Of a stretch of DNA of 64,000 nt, positions 8,633 to 17,617 are shown in pieces (within the stretch, counting starts at the first letter, position 1; every line of letters starts with the position of its first letter). Below the pieces are notes generated by a model, which was given only the letters and a program-made list of their open reading frames with translations, made no database searches and was not told the DNA's origin. Both the position numbers and the translations under genes were made by a program. The stretch covers positions 26,772 through 90,771 of the forward strand of contig DAHUZK010000016.1 of assembly GCA_027306605.1 (NCBI GenBank). The letters run 5' to 3'. This stretch comes from Acidimicrobiaceae bacterium. Its GTDB lineage: Bacteria; Actinomycetota; Acidimicrobiia; Acidimicrobiales; RAAP-2.

Positions 8633-10213
8633 GTGAGCGCCGACGAGACCCGCCCGACCCACCTGCGTCCGGGCACCTACGCCGCCAGGGACGGGGCCCG
8701 GCCCGCGGTGATCACCGGGTCGGGCGCCGTCGTCACCTTCGCCCAGCTCGAGGAGCGCTCGTGCCGGTTGGCCCAGGCGCTCCACGCCCACGGGCTCCGG
8801 CCGGGCGACCACGTGGCGGTGCTGCTCCCCAACGACGAACGGACCCACGAGGTGGCCTTCGGCCTGCAGCGCAGCGGCGTCTACTACACCTTGGCCAACT
8901 GGCACCTGACCGCGGAGGAGGCGGCCTACATCGTCAACGACTGCGGGGCGCGCACGCTGATCACCTCCTCTGCTCTGGCGGCCCTGGCCGAGGAGCTCGT
9001 CGACTTGACGCCCGAGGTCGGCCTGCGGCTGGTGCTGGGTGACGACGTGCCACCCGGTCACGTCTCCTACGACCAGTTCGTGGCCGGCTTCCCCGGCGAG
9101 CCGCTGGCCCGGGAGCTCGAGGGCTTCGCCATGCTCTACTCGTCGGGCACCACGGGCCATCCCAAGGGCATCCGGCGTCCGCTGAGCGAAGAGCCGTTCG
9201 GCACCAGCGCCACGCTCGTGCCGATGCTCGGGCGCGTCATGGGTTTCGGTGAGGGGAGCATCTACCTGAGCCCGGCGCCCCTCTACCACTCGGCGCCTCT
9301 GGTGTGGTCGATGACCGCTCAGCGCATGGGGGGCACGGTCGTGCTGATGGAGCACTTCGACCCCGAGCGCTGCCTGGCGCTCATCGAGCAGTACCGGGTG
9401 ACCCACGCCCAGTTCGTCCCCACGATGTTCGTGCGCATGCTCAAGCTGCCCGCCGAGGTCCGGTCCCGCTACGACCTCTCGTCGCTGCGCTCCGTGGTGC
9501 ACGCGGCGGCTCCGTGCGCCCCCGAGGTGAAGCGCCGGATGATCGAGTGGTGGGGCCCGATCGTCCACGAGTACTACTCGGGCACCGAAGGGCTGGGCAT
9601 GACCTGGATCACCTCGGAGGAGGCGCTCACCCACCCGGGCTCGGTGGGCCGCGCCATCTGGGGCGAGGTTCACGTCTGCGGGGACGACGGCGAGGAGCTC
9701 CCCGTCGGGCAGGACGGGGTCGTCTACTTCGGCAGCGGCACCCGTACGGTCACCTTCGAGTACAACCACGACCCGGAGAAGACCAGGGAGACGTTCAACG
9801 ACAAGGGATGGGCCACGCTGTGGGACGTCGGCCACCTCGACGAGGACGGCTTCCTCTACCTCACGGACCGCAAGCTGTTCATGATCGTCTCGGGCGGCGT
9901 GAACATCTACCCGCAGGAGATCGAGGACGTGCTCGTGCTGCACCCGGCGGTGGAGGACGTCGCCGTCTTCGGCGTCCCCGAACCAGAGATGGGGGAGGAG
10001 GTCAAGGCCGTCGTCCAGCCGGCGCCGGGCGTCGCGCCCGGTCCCGAGCTCGAGGCGGAGATCTTGGAGTTCTGCCGGGACCACCTGTCCCACTACAAGT
10101 GCCCACGCTCGGTCGATTTCACAGAGGCGATGCCTCGCGGGGAGAACGGCAAGCTCTACAAGAAGGTGCTGCGCGAGGCCTACTGGGCCAGTTCGGCCCC
10201 CAGCACCAGCTGA
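8633..10213 (+). CDS. Acyl-CoA synthetase / AMP-forming ligase (FadD-like)
   Basis: 526 residues of the ANL superfamily, which activates a carboxylic acid with ATP to an acyl adenylate and then to the CoA thioester. The P-loop YSSGTTGHPKGI is near residue 168. YYSGTEG, the hinge TDRKLFMIVSGGVNIYP and the catalytic Lys region near the C-terminus (ENGKLYKK) are all present, so the enzyme looks complete. Chain-length preference is not predictable. AGAGGACG precedes the GTG start. The 3' end overlaps the convergent MFS gene by 34 bases. Confidence 0.88.
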   Translation: MSADETRPTHLRPGTYAARDGARPAVITGSGAVVTFAQLEERSCRLAQALHAHGLRPGDHVAVLLPNDERTHEVAFGLQRSGVYYTLANWHLTAEEAAYIVNDCGARTLITSSALAALAEELVDLTPEVGLRLVLGDDVPPGHVSYDQFVAGFPGEPLARELEGFAMLYSSGTTGHPKGIRRPLSEEPFGTSATLVPMLGRVMGFGEGSIYLSPAPLYHSAPLVWSMTAQRMGGTVVLMEHFDPERCLALIEQYRVTHAQFVPTMFVRMLKLPAEVRSRYDLSSLRSVVHAAAPCAPEVKRRMIEWWGPIVHEYYSGTEGLGMTWITSEEALTHPGSVGRAIWGEVHVCGDDGEELPVGQDGVVYFGSGTRTVTFEYNHDPEKTRETFNDKGWATLWDVGHLDEDGFLYLTDRKLFMIVSGGVNIYPQEIEDVLVLHPAVEDVAVFGVPEPEMGEEVKAVVQPAPGVAPGPELEAEILEFCRDHLSHYKCPRSVDFTEAMPRGENGKLYKKVLREAYWASSAPSTS

Positions 10214-11637
10214 AGGTCCGGAGGGGAGCGCACATCGGCGTACCAGGCGAGCACGAGGGCGACGACGGCGCCGAAGAGCAGCACGTTGGTGATCCCGACC
10301 GCGGCCACGACGGGTCCGACGAGCAGGTTGCCGATGCCGACGGTGCCGCCGAACCCCATCATCCACAGCGCCAGGACGCGCCCACGCACGCTCTCGTGCA
10401 GCCGCTCCTGCAGCGTGGTGTTGAGCGCCGTGATGAAGGCGAAGTAGAAGGCGCCGGTGACGGCGACGACGATGTCGGCGGGAACGGGCGCCCGCTGGAG
10501 AGCGAAGGCGCAGAGCGCCACCGAGTACCCCACCAGACAGACCCGGACGAGCAGGGGTTTGGACGTGCGGGCGAACACGGTCCCGATGGAGATCGCTCCG
10601 GCCAGAGCGCCGGCTCCGAAGCAGGCGTAGAGGATCCCGTAGTCGGCCGACTTGGAGAGGTCGATGCCCAGGTTGTGGGCGGCCACCACCGGCATCTGGC
10701 CGATGAAGGCGAGGGCCAGCAGCGAGAAGACGAACACGGTCACCAGAGAGCGCCCGACGACCCGGTCCTGGCGGGCCACGGTGATGCCCGCGGTGAGCTG
10801 GCGCCAGCGACTGGCCGGCGTCGCCGGCTGGGGCACGACGGGGAGCGTCACCACGAGGAGCGCGGCCACCACGAACAGGTACGTGGCCGCGTTGCCGGCG
10901 AAGACCCATGCCGGTCCGATGAGGGAGTACAGCACGCCACCGATCACCGGGCCGATCACCCGGGAGGCGTTCATCTGGGCGGAGTTCAGCGAGATCGCCC
11001 CGGGGAGGTCCTCGCGACCGACCAGGCCCGGGAGGATGGCCGAGTAGGCCGGACCGAACATGGCGCTGCCCGCACCGACGAAGAGGACCATCACCACCAG
11101 CAGGACGTGGGAAGGATGCGCGGAGAGGGCGACGAGCGCGACCCCGAGCGAGAACACGAGCTGCTCGATGGAGAGGAGGATGAGGAAGCGCTTGCGGTCA
11201 ACCTTGTCCGCCAGCAACCCGCCGATCATGGGCAGGACCAAGGTCGGCCCGAGCTGGGCGAAGATGATGAGACCGACGAACGCGCTGGAGTGGGTCAGGT
11301 CGTAGGCGTAGGCGCCGAGGACGACGTTCTGCATCCAGGTGCCGATGTTCGAGGCAAAGGCGCCGAAGAAGACGATGCGAAACGTGCGGTGCGAGAGGGC
11401 CGCCTTGGCCGTGCCGCGGCGAGCCCCCAGCGGTGAATCACCGTCGACGACCGCGTCCTCGATCTCCTCGATGGAGATCGGACCCTGTGCCGCCTCCACC
11501 TCCCCGCGCTCGCGCTGGGGGAGAGGCTCGGCTTCGGGCGGCACGCCCCCATGGTACGGGAGGCCCTCCGACCGACTCACCGCCCATGCGGGGGACGGCC
11601 GCGGGGTGAGGCCCAGGCCACCCCGGGAGCGGGCCAC
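10180..11637 (-). CDS. MFS transporter, EntS/DHA3-like
   Basis: About 485 residues with twelve membrane spans and the EntS-type opening SNIGTWMQNVVLGAYAYDLTHS. A conserved loop GGLLADKVDRKRFLIL follows. Relatives export siderophores, macrolides or other small molecules. The acidic N-terminus (about 70 residues before the first helix) has uncertain length. GTG at 11637 is used, and GTG at 11544 is an alternative without a good ribosome site. It lies 103 bases after another MFS gene in the same direction, with repeated elements in the gap. Confidence 0.8.
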   Translation of the reverse strand: MARSRGGLGLTPRPSPAWAVSRSEGLPYHGGVPPEAEPLPQRERGEVEAAQGPISIEEIEDAVVDGDSPLGARRGTAKAALSHRTFRIVFFGAFASNIGTWMQNVVLGAYAYDLTHSSAFVGLIIFAQLGPTLVLPMIGGLLADKVDRKRFLILLSIEQLVFSLGVALVALSAHPSHVLLVVMVLFVGAGSAMFGPAYSAILPGLVGREDLPGAISLNSAQMNASRVIGPVIGGVLYSLIGPAWVFAGNAATYLFVVAALLVVTLPVVPQPATPASRWRQLTAGITVARQDRVVGRSLVTVFVFSLLALAFIGQMPVVAAHNLGIDLSKSADYGILYACFGAGALAGAISIGTVFARTSKPLLVRVCLVGYSVALCAFALQRAPVPADIVVAVTGAFYFAFITALNTTLQERLHESVRGRVLALWMMGFGGTVGIGNLLVGPVVAAVGITNVLLFGAVVALVLAWYADVRSPPDLQLVLGAELAQ

Positions 11638-11723
11638 CTTGAAGTGTCAACCTCAAGGTGAGATTCAGACTGAGACAGGCATATCAACCTCAAGTAGAGG
11701 TCGGGAGATATCTCATGCTCAAG
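11637..11723. promoter_or_regulatory. Repeated TCAACCTCAAG elements upstream of the EntS-like MFS gene
   Basis: TCAACCTCAAG occurs at 11647-11657 and again at 11684-11694. A third CTCAAG lies at 11718-11723. The first copy sits inside an inverted repeat CCTTGA-N10-TCAAGG (11637-11658). This looks like an array of regulator half-sites. CCTCAAG half-sites are seen in operators of MerR/SoxR-type regulators, but none of those is encoded nearby. The GTG start of the MFS gene overlaps the edge of the inverted repeat. Confidence 0.45.
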
Positions 11724-11740
11724 TTTACGTTCAGCATTCC

Positions 11741-13237
11741 TCACTCCAGGGAGGACCGCATGGCGTCGGCCAGCTCGCTCGAGGGGCGGACGGCCGAGAT
11801 GAGGGCAGCGGCCACGGAGATCGCCGCCAGGACGTACGACGTGATGGAGAAGGCGTGCCGGGCCGCCAGGGTGCCGCCGTCGCCCCCGGCTGCCACGAAG
11901 ACGGTGCCGGTCACGGCCAGCCCGAGGGCGGTGCCGGTGCCGCGGGTCATGTTGAGGACGCCCGACGCCATCCCGGCCTGTTGCGGCGGTGCGGCGCCCA
12001 TGATCGATGCGTTGTTGGGCGAGGTGAACAGGCCCATCCCCACGCCCAATGCGGCCAGGAGCAAGAGGAAGCCGACCGTTCCCGTGGTCAGGGCGCCCAT
12101 GAGGATCAGGGCGGCCGCGACGATGACCATGCCGCCCACGGTCAGCGGCCGTGCCCCGATGCGGTCGGCCAAGCGGCCCGCCATCGGCGCCACGATGCCG
12201 AAGGCGAGGGGCATGGCCATCAGCTCGAGCCCGGACCGGGCCGTCCCGAACCCCAGTCCGCGTTCGAAGTAGAAGGGCACCAGCAGCAGCACACCGAACA
12301 TGACGAGGTAGGAGCCCACGCCGCTCAGGATCCCCGTCGAGAATTGGGTGCTGCGGAACAGCCCGAGGTCCAACATGGGGTCGCCGTCACGCCGTTCGTG
12401 CCAGACGAAGACCGCCGTGAGCACGGCGGCCGCGACGAAGAGGAAGACGATGACCGTGGTGCCCCACCCGATGGAGGCACCGAACGTGATGGCCGAGAGC
12501 AGCGCCGCCACCGCCGGGAAGAAGATCGCGAGACCCGTCCAGTCGAAACGCACGCGTTCCATCAGGTTCTTGCTGCGCGGCACGAGGAGCACCGCGGCCA
12601 GCGCACCGAGGAAGCCGAAGGGGACGTTCACGAAGAAGATGAGCCGCCAGCCACCCGCCGCCAGCAGCAACCCGCCGACGGTGGGCCCCATGGCCAGTCC
12701 CAGCGCCTGAGCGGCGCCCTGCATCCCGATGGCCTTCCCCAGGGCGCGGCCGGGCACCACGAGCACGATGATGGCCAGGCTGTTCGCCTGCAACATGGCG
12801 GCACCGACGGCCTGGAGACCGCGAAAACCGCACAGCGCGACGAGGCTCGGCGCCAATCCGCAGAGCGCCGAAGCCACCGTGAAGAGCAGGAATCCGTAGA
12901 CGTAGAGGAGCTTGCGGCCCCACATGTCGGCGAAGCGGCCGACGGCGGTCACGGTGGCCACGAGGACGAGGAGATAGGCCAGGCCGACCCACGTCACGGC
13001 CCCGACGGAGGCATCGAACGTGCGCTGCAGCGTCGGGAGCGCCACGGTGACGATGGACGCGTCCAGCTGTCCCATGAAGGCGCCCACGCAGACGGCGGCG
13101 ACCGCGTACCAGTGTGCGTCGGGCCGCTCGCGGATGGCCTGGGGCCGGCGCGGCTCGACGAGGAGCCGGTCCCAGGCCAGGGTCCACAGCCGTGACGTGT
13201 CCGGTGCGTTCTTGCGGTCGCCGGCGTGGTCCGTCAT
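11741..13237 (-). CDS. MFS drug-efflux transporter, DHA2 type
   Basis: 498 residues, about 14 membrane helices, with GQLDASIVTVALPTLQ in TM1 and GRFADMWGRKLLYVYG in the following loop. ATG at 13237 overlaps the TGA of the upstream GH3 gene (ATGA), which fixes the start and indicates translational coupling. It is a second DHA2 member, distinct from the 4771-6309 gene. Export of a product or substrate handled by the linked carboxylase/glucosidase operon is possible but unproven. Confidence 0.86.
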   Translation of the reverse strand: MTDHAGDRKNAPDTSRLWTLAWDRLLVEPRRPQAIRERPDAHWYAVAAVCVGAFMGQLDASIVTVALPTLQRTFDASVGAVTWVGLAYLLVLVATVTAVGRFADMWGRKLLYVYGFLLFTVASALCGLAPSLVALCGFRGLQAVGAAMLQANSLAIIVLVVPGRALGKAIGMQGAAQALGLAMGPTVGGLLLAAGGWRLIFFVNVPFGFLGALAAVLLVPRSKNLMERVRFDWTGLAIFFPAVAALLSAITFGASIGWGTTVIVFLFVAAAVLTAVFVWHERRDGDPMLDLGLFRSTQFSTGILSGVGSYLVMFGVLLLVPFYFERGLGFGTARSGLELMAMPLAFGIVAPMAGRLADRIGARPLTVGGMVIVAAALILMGALTTGTVGFLLLLAALGVGMGLFTSPNNASIMGAAPPQQAGMASGVLNMTRGTGTALGLAVTGTVFVAAGGDGGTLAARHAFSITSYVLAAISVAAALISAVRPSSELADAMRSSLE

Positions 13238-15684
13238 GCCGGCAGCTCGCCCTGCCACTCGATCTCGGTCGAGGCGCGTATGTCGCGCGAGGAGGCCCCG
13301 ACGAGCACCTCGTAGCGTCCCGGGTCCGCTCGCCAGGCGTGCGTGGCGACGTCCCAGTAGCGGAAGGCGTCGGCGCCCAGGGCGATCTCCACCGTGGTCT
13401 CGGCCCCGGGTTCGAGCGAGACCTTGGCGAACCCCGCCAGCTCCCGGTCGGGGCGACGGAGCGGCGCCTCCGGCGCGCGCACGTAGACCTGGACGACCTC
13501 GGTGCCCGGGCGCACCCCTTTGTTGAGGAGGCGGACCGACACGCGCTCGCCGCTGGCCTGGACGTCCTCGAAGGCGATGTCCCCGTAGGACAGCCCGAAG
13601 CCGAACTCGAAGCGCGGTGCCAGTCGGGAGGTCTCGTAGAAGCGGTAGCCCACGAGCACGCCCTCGCCGTACTCGACCCGTCCCTCGATGCCGGGGTACC
13701 GCGCCCCTTCGATCCCGAGACCCGCCGGCCCGTCCTCGGCCCGGGCCGGGAAGGTCACGGGAAGCCGGCCGGAGGGCTCGGCCAGGCCCACCACGATGTC
13801 GGCCAGCGCGTCGGCTCCCTCCTCGCCCGGGTACCAGGCCATCAGGACAGCGCCGGCACGGTCGGCCCAGGGCATCTCGACGGGCGAGCCGGCGTTCACG
13901 ACGACCACGCTGCGGGGGTTGGCCTCGAGCACGGCTTCGACGAGCTCGCGTTGGCGTCCGGGCAGGGAGAGGTCAGGGCGGTCGTGACCCTCGGATTCCC
14001 ACTCCCCGTTGGATCCCACCACGACCACGGCGACGTCGGCCTCGGCCGCGGCGCGCACCGCACGCTCGAACTCGTCGCCCGTGTCCGGTGGCGAGGCCCC
14101 GATGCGTGCACCCATGATCGGCGACGAGACGCTCCGGGGCCAGACCTCCACCGCCAGCTCGTAGGTGCGGCCCGCCGCCAGGTCGACCGTCACCTCGACC
14201 GGTGCGCTGCCGGCTCCGTAGAACCCGTGACCTCTGGTCGGCTCCGAGTTGTCCACCACGACGTCGCCGTCGAGGCGCAGGACGGCCCGCCCGGCACTCT
14301 CGAGCCCGACACGCCAGGCTCCGGCGGCGTCGGGGGTGAAGCGGCCCTTGATGCGCACCGAGCAGGCCCCGACCCGCAGACCCGGCAGCGGTGGGCCGAT
14401 CCACATGACCCTGGCCGAATGGGCGCGACCGGTGGCGACCGGCTCGCCGGCCAGGTCGACGTTGTCGAAGTACTCCACCTCGAAGCCGTTCGCCTCCACC
14501 AGGTTCAGGTCGACGGGCCGCAGCCCGCGGTCGATGCGGCAGCCCGTCTCGTAGGAGACGGTCGCCGCCGGCAGTCGTTCGGCCAGGGCGTCGGCCACAC
14601 TGCGCCACCGGTGGGGGGTGACCTCCGAACTGCCTCCGCCCATGGCCAGCTGGCGGGCGTTGGGGCCCACGACGGCCAGGCGGGACACCGCGCCGGGGTC
14701 GAGCGGGAGCAGACCGTCGTTGACCAGCAGGACGGTGCCCTCCGCGGCGAGGCGCCGGGCCACGGCGCGCCGGGCCGGGTCGTTGTGCTCGCCCTCGTCG
14801 GTGGGGACGGTGCCGCGGCCGAGGATGCCGACACGCCCCATGAGGCGCAGCATGCGACGCACCTGGGCGTCCACCACCGACTCGTCGAGCTCGCCGTTGC
14901 GGACCGCGGCGGCCAGGGTCGGCCCGAGCCAGGCCGACGGTCCCGGCATCTCGAGATCCAGTCCGGCCCGGGCTGCCGGCACCGTCGAGTGGGTGCCGAA
15001 CCAGTCCGACATGACCAGGCCGTCGAAGCCCCAGTCCTCGCGCAGGATCCCACCGATGAGATCGGGCTGCTCGCCGCAGTAGGTCCCGTTGACCTTGTTG
15101 TAGGCGGTCATCACCGACCAGACGCCGGCCTCCTTGACCGCCTGCTCGAAGGGCACCAGATGGATCTCGTGCAGGGTCCGCTCGTCCACCTCGGCGCTGA
15201 TGGTCATGCGCTCGTGCTCCTGGTCGTTGCAGGCGAAGTGCTTGATGCAACAGGCGACGCCGCCTTGCTGGACTCCGCGCACATAGGCGACGGCGAGGCG
15301 TGCCGTGAGGAGCGGGTCCTCGGAGAAGGACTCGAAGGTGCGGCCGGCCAGCGGTGTGCGCACGATGCACACGGTCGGGCCGAGGAGGACGTGCACGTTC
15401 TTCGAACGGGCCTCGGCGGCCAGCGCCTCGCCCATCTGCCCGGCCAGCGCCGGGTTCCACGACGACCCGACCGCCGTGCCGCACGGGAACGAGAGCGAGC
15501 GGCGCCCGACGAGACTGTCGCCGCGCACGCCCGACGGTCCGTCCGACACCTTGAGCGAGGGGATGCCGAGGCGTTCGACGGCAGGGACGTACCAGAGGCT
15601 CGTGCCCGCGGTGAGCGAGGCCTTCTCGTCGAGGGTCATCTCCCCGATCAGATGCTCGATCTCTGCCTCCGGCGTCGTTGTCAC
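13234..15684 (-). CDS. Glycoside hydrolase family 3 beta-glucosidase-like enzyme with PA14 insertion
   Basis: 816 residues. The GH3 N-terminal barrel carries CCIKHFACNDQEHER, and the nucleophile Asp is in GLVMSDWFG. The second domain contains the candidate acid/base Glu in WESEGHDRPDLSLPG. A PA14-like beta domain (EYFDNVDLAGEP through RLDGDVVVDNS) is inserted, as in some fungal and bacterial beta-glucosidases. A fibronectin-III-like domain ends the protein. No signal peptide is visible, so it should act in the cytoplasm on a glycoside taken up or made inside. GTG at 15684 is chosen over the ORF-track start because AGGAGGG lies five bases upstream. It is the fourth gene of a leftward operon. 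Confidence 0.87.
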   Translation of the reverse strand: MTTTPEAEIEHLIGEMTLDEKASLTAGTSLWYVPAVERLGIPSLKVSDGPSGVRGDSLVGRRSLSFPCGTAVGSSWNPALAGQMGEALAAEARSKNVHVLLGPTVCIVRTPLAGRTFESFSEDPLLTARLAVAYVRGVQQGGVACCIKHFACNDQEHERMTISAEVDERTLHEIHLVPFEQAVKEAGVWSVMTAYNKVNGTYCGEQPDLIGGILREDWGFDGLVMSDWFGTHSTVPAARAGLDLEMPGPSAWLGPTLAAAVRNGELDESVVDAQVRRMLRLMGRVGILGRGTVPTDEGEHNDPARRAVARRLAAEGTVLLVNDGLLPLDPGAVSRLAVVGPNARQLAMGGGSSEVTPHRWRSVADALAERLPAATVSYETGCRIDRGLRPVDLNLVEANGFEVEYFDNVDLAGEPVATGRAHSARVMWIGPPLPGLRVGACSVRIKGRFTPDAAGAWRVGLESAGRAVLRLDGDVVVDNSEPTRGHGFYGAGSAPVEVTVDLAAGRTYELAVEVWPRSVSSPIMGARIGASPPDTGDEFERAVRAAAEADVAVVVVGSNGEWESEGHDRPDLSLPGRQRELVEAVLEANPRSVVVVNAGSPVEMPWADRAGAVLMAWYPGEEGADALADIVVGLAEPSGRLPVTFPARAEDGPAGLGIEGARYPGIEGRVEYGEGVLVGYRFYETSRLAPRFEFGFGLSYGDIAFEDVQASGERVSVRLLNKGVRPGTEVVQVYVRAPEAPLRRPDRELAGFAKVSLEPGAETTVEIALGADAFRYWDVATHAWRADPGRYEVLVGASSRDIRASTEIEWQGELPA

Positions 15685-15700
15685 GCGTTCCCTCCTCTGC

Positions 15701-17617
15701 TCACCAGGTGTCGACGAACGGCCTGCGCTGTCGCGGCTCGGCGGACCAGTGCGGGCGCGGCCCCGCTGCGTCCAGCGCATGCAGGAAGCGCCCCCGCGTG
15801 GCGGCAGGGTCGATCACGTCGTCGATCTCGAAGTGCTCGGCCACGTTGAGCGCCTTGCCGTGTTCGTAGGCGCGCGCCACCATGGAGTCGAATGCGGCCG
15901 CCCGCTCGGCCTCGTCGGCGATCGCTTCGAGCTCACGCCGGAAGCCGAGGCGCACCGCGCCCTCGAGTCCCATGCCACCGAGCTCGCCGGTCGGCCAGGC
16001 GACCGTGAAGACCGGCCGGCGGAAGCTGCCGCCGGCCATCGCCTGTGCTCCCAACCCGTAGCCCTTGCGCAGCACGACGCACGCGAAGGGCACGGTGAGC
16101 GACGCTCCCACGACGAACATGCGACTGACGTGACGGACGAGGGCGGTCTCCTCGGCCTCGGGCCCCACCATGAAGCCCGGGGTGTCGCAGAGGAACAGCA
16201 GCGGCAGCCCGAACGCCTCGCACAGCTGCATGAAGCGGGCGGCCTTGTCGGCGTTGCCGGCGTCGATGGCCCCCGCCAGGTGCATCGGGTTGTTGGCGAT
16301 CACCCCGACCGGCCGCCCTTCCATACGCACGAGGGCGGTGACGAGACCCGGTGAGAAGGACGGCCGGAGCTCGAGCACCGAGTTCTCGTCGGCCAGCAGC
16401 GCGGCCGCCCGCCGGACGTCGTAGACCCTGCGCCGGTCGGCCGGGACGACGTCGCGCAGCAGCGTCTGGTCGGCGCAGGTCCACTCGGCGCGGTCGCCCT
16501 GGAAGTAGGACAGGTAGCGGCGGGCCACCTCGACGGCGGCCTTCTCGTCGTCGCAGAGGACGTCGACCACCCCGTTCGGCACCTGGACCGACACCGGCCC
16601 GACGTCCTCGGGGGCGAACGCGCCGAGGCCGCCACCCTCGATCATGGCCGGCCCGCCCATGCCGATGTTGGCGTCGGGGGTGGCGATCACGGCGTGGCAG
16701 CAGCCGAGCAGAGCGGCGTTGCCGGCGAAACAGCGTCCCGAGACGACCCCGACCAGCGGCACGCGCCCGCTGAGGGCGCCGAAGAGGGCGAAGGCCTCGG
16801 TGTCGAGCCCGGTGACGGTGGCGTGGTCGGTGTCGCCCGGCCGGCCGCCGCCACCCTCGGCGAAGAGGACGACGGGCAAGCGCAAGCGGTCCACCAGCGC
16901 GAACAGCCGGTCCTTCTTCTGGTGGTTCATCTGGCCTTGGGTCCCGGCCAGGACCGAGTAGTCGTACGACAGCACGGCGCAGCGCGCCCGCTGCGGCTCG
17001 AAGAGGTCTCCGTTGACCCGGCCGATCCCGGCGATCAGCCCGTCGGCGGGGGTGTTGGCGACGAGGTCCTCCGCGCTGCGCCTGGCGCGCTGCGCCGCCA
17101 CGACGAGGCCCCCGTACTCCTCGAAGCTGCCCGCGTCGCAGAGGTCCTCGACGTTCTCGCGGGCCGTGCGCCGCCCCTGGGCGTGCCGGCGCTGGGTCGC
17201 GGCGGGCCGGCTCGGGTCGAGCGTTCGGGCCACGCGGGCACGCAACTCGGCCAGCTCCGGTCGCTCCGCGCGCCTCGCGTCCGCCGTGGGCCCCGCGTCC
17301 GCCGTGGGCCCCGCGTGGTCCGCGTGGTCCGCGTGGTCCGGAGCCGCCGCAAACGCTGCGGCCGACCCAGCACCGTGGTCCGGCCGCACCCGCACGAGGA
17401 CGTCACCGGTCTGCACGGCGTCGCCCGGCGCCACGTCCACCGAGTCGATACGACCGGGCGTGGCGGCCTCGACCAGATGCTCCATCTTCATGGACTCGAG
17501 CACCACCAAGAGCGCGCCGGCCGGCACCATGTCGCCCGCGGTGACGGCGACGCGCAGCACCGTGCCGGCGAAGGAGGCCAGAACCGGCGCGCTCCGCGGG
17601 CGCGCCGCATCGCTCAC
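15701..17617 (-). CDS. Fused biotin carrier (BCCP) and acyl-CoA carboxyltransferase
   Basis: 638 residues. The N-terminal 75 residues form a biotinyl domain with the biotin site LESMKMEH. A His/Ala/Pro-rich linker (ADHADHADHAG repeats) follows, then a complete carboxyltransferase of the PccB/AccD type with EGGGGRPGDTDH, GMGGPAMIEGG, CDTPGFMVGPEAE and AMAGGSF. It should transfer CO2 from carboxybiotin to an acyl-CoA. The biotin carboxylase domain is absent and no such gene is in the window, so a partner must be encoded elsewhere. The BCCP-CT order resembles the C-terminal half of single-chain long-chain acyl-CoA carboxylases. GTG at 17617 overlaps the nitroreductase stop (GTGA). The substrate is unknown. 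Confidence 0.85.
   Translation of the reverse strand: MSDAARPRSAPVLASFAGTVLRVAVTAGDMVPAGALLVVLESMKMEHLVEAATPGRIDSVDVAPGDAVQTGDVLVRVRPDHGAGSAAAFAAAPDHADHADHAGPTADAGPTADARRAERPELAELRARVARTLDPSRPAATQRRHAQGRRTARENVEDLCDAGSFEEYGGLVVAAQRARRSAEDLVANTPADGLIAGIGRVNGDLFEPQRARCAVLSYDYSVLAGTQGQMNHQKKDRLFALVDRLRLPVVLFAEGGGGRPGDTDHATVTGLDTEAFALFGALSGRVPLVGVVSGRCFAGNAALLGCCHAVIATPDANIGMGGPAMIEGGGLGAFAPEDVGPVSVQVPNGVVDVLCDDEKAAVEVARRYLSYFQGDRAEWTCADQTLLRDVVPADRRRVYDVRRAAALLADENSVLELRPSFSPGLVTALVRMEGRPVGVIANNPMHLAGAIDAGNADKAARFMQLCEAFGLPLLFLCDTPGFMVGPEAEETALVRHVSRMFVVGASLTVPFACVVLRKGYGLGAQAMAGGSFRRPVFTVAWPTGELGGMGLEGAVRLGFRRELEAIADEAERAAAFDSMVARAYEHGKALNVAEHFEIDDVIDPAATRGRFLHALDAAGPRPHWSAEPRQRRPFVDTW
17279..17341. 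repeat. Tandem repeats in the BCCP-CT linker
   Basis: Two 18-bp copies of GTCCGCCGTGGGCCCCGC (17279-17314) are followed by three 9-bp copies of GTGGTCCGC-like sequence. They encode the GPTADA and ADH repeats of the flexible linker between the biotinyl and carboxyltransferase domains. Both periods are multiples of three, so copy-number change keeps the frame. Confidence 0.8.

Noticed and set aside
8030-10909. 959-residue minus-strand frame
   Set aside because: Antisense to the ABC permease and acyl-CoA synthetase, with no family motifs; its N-terminal part is a frame-shifted reading of the EntS-like MFS gene.
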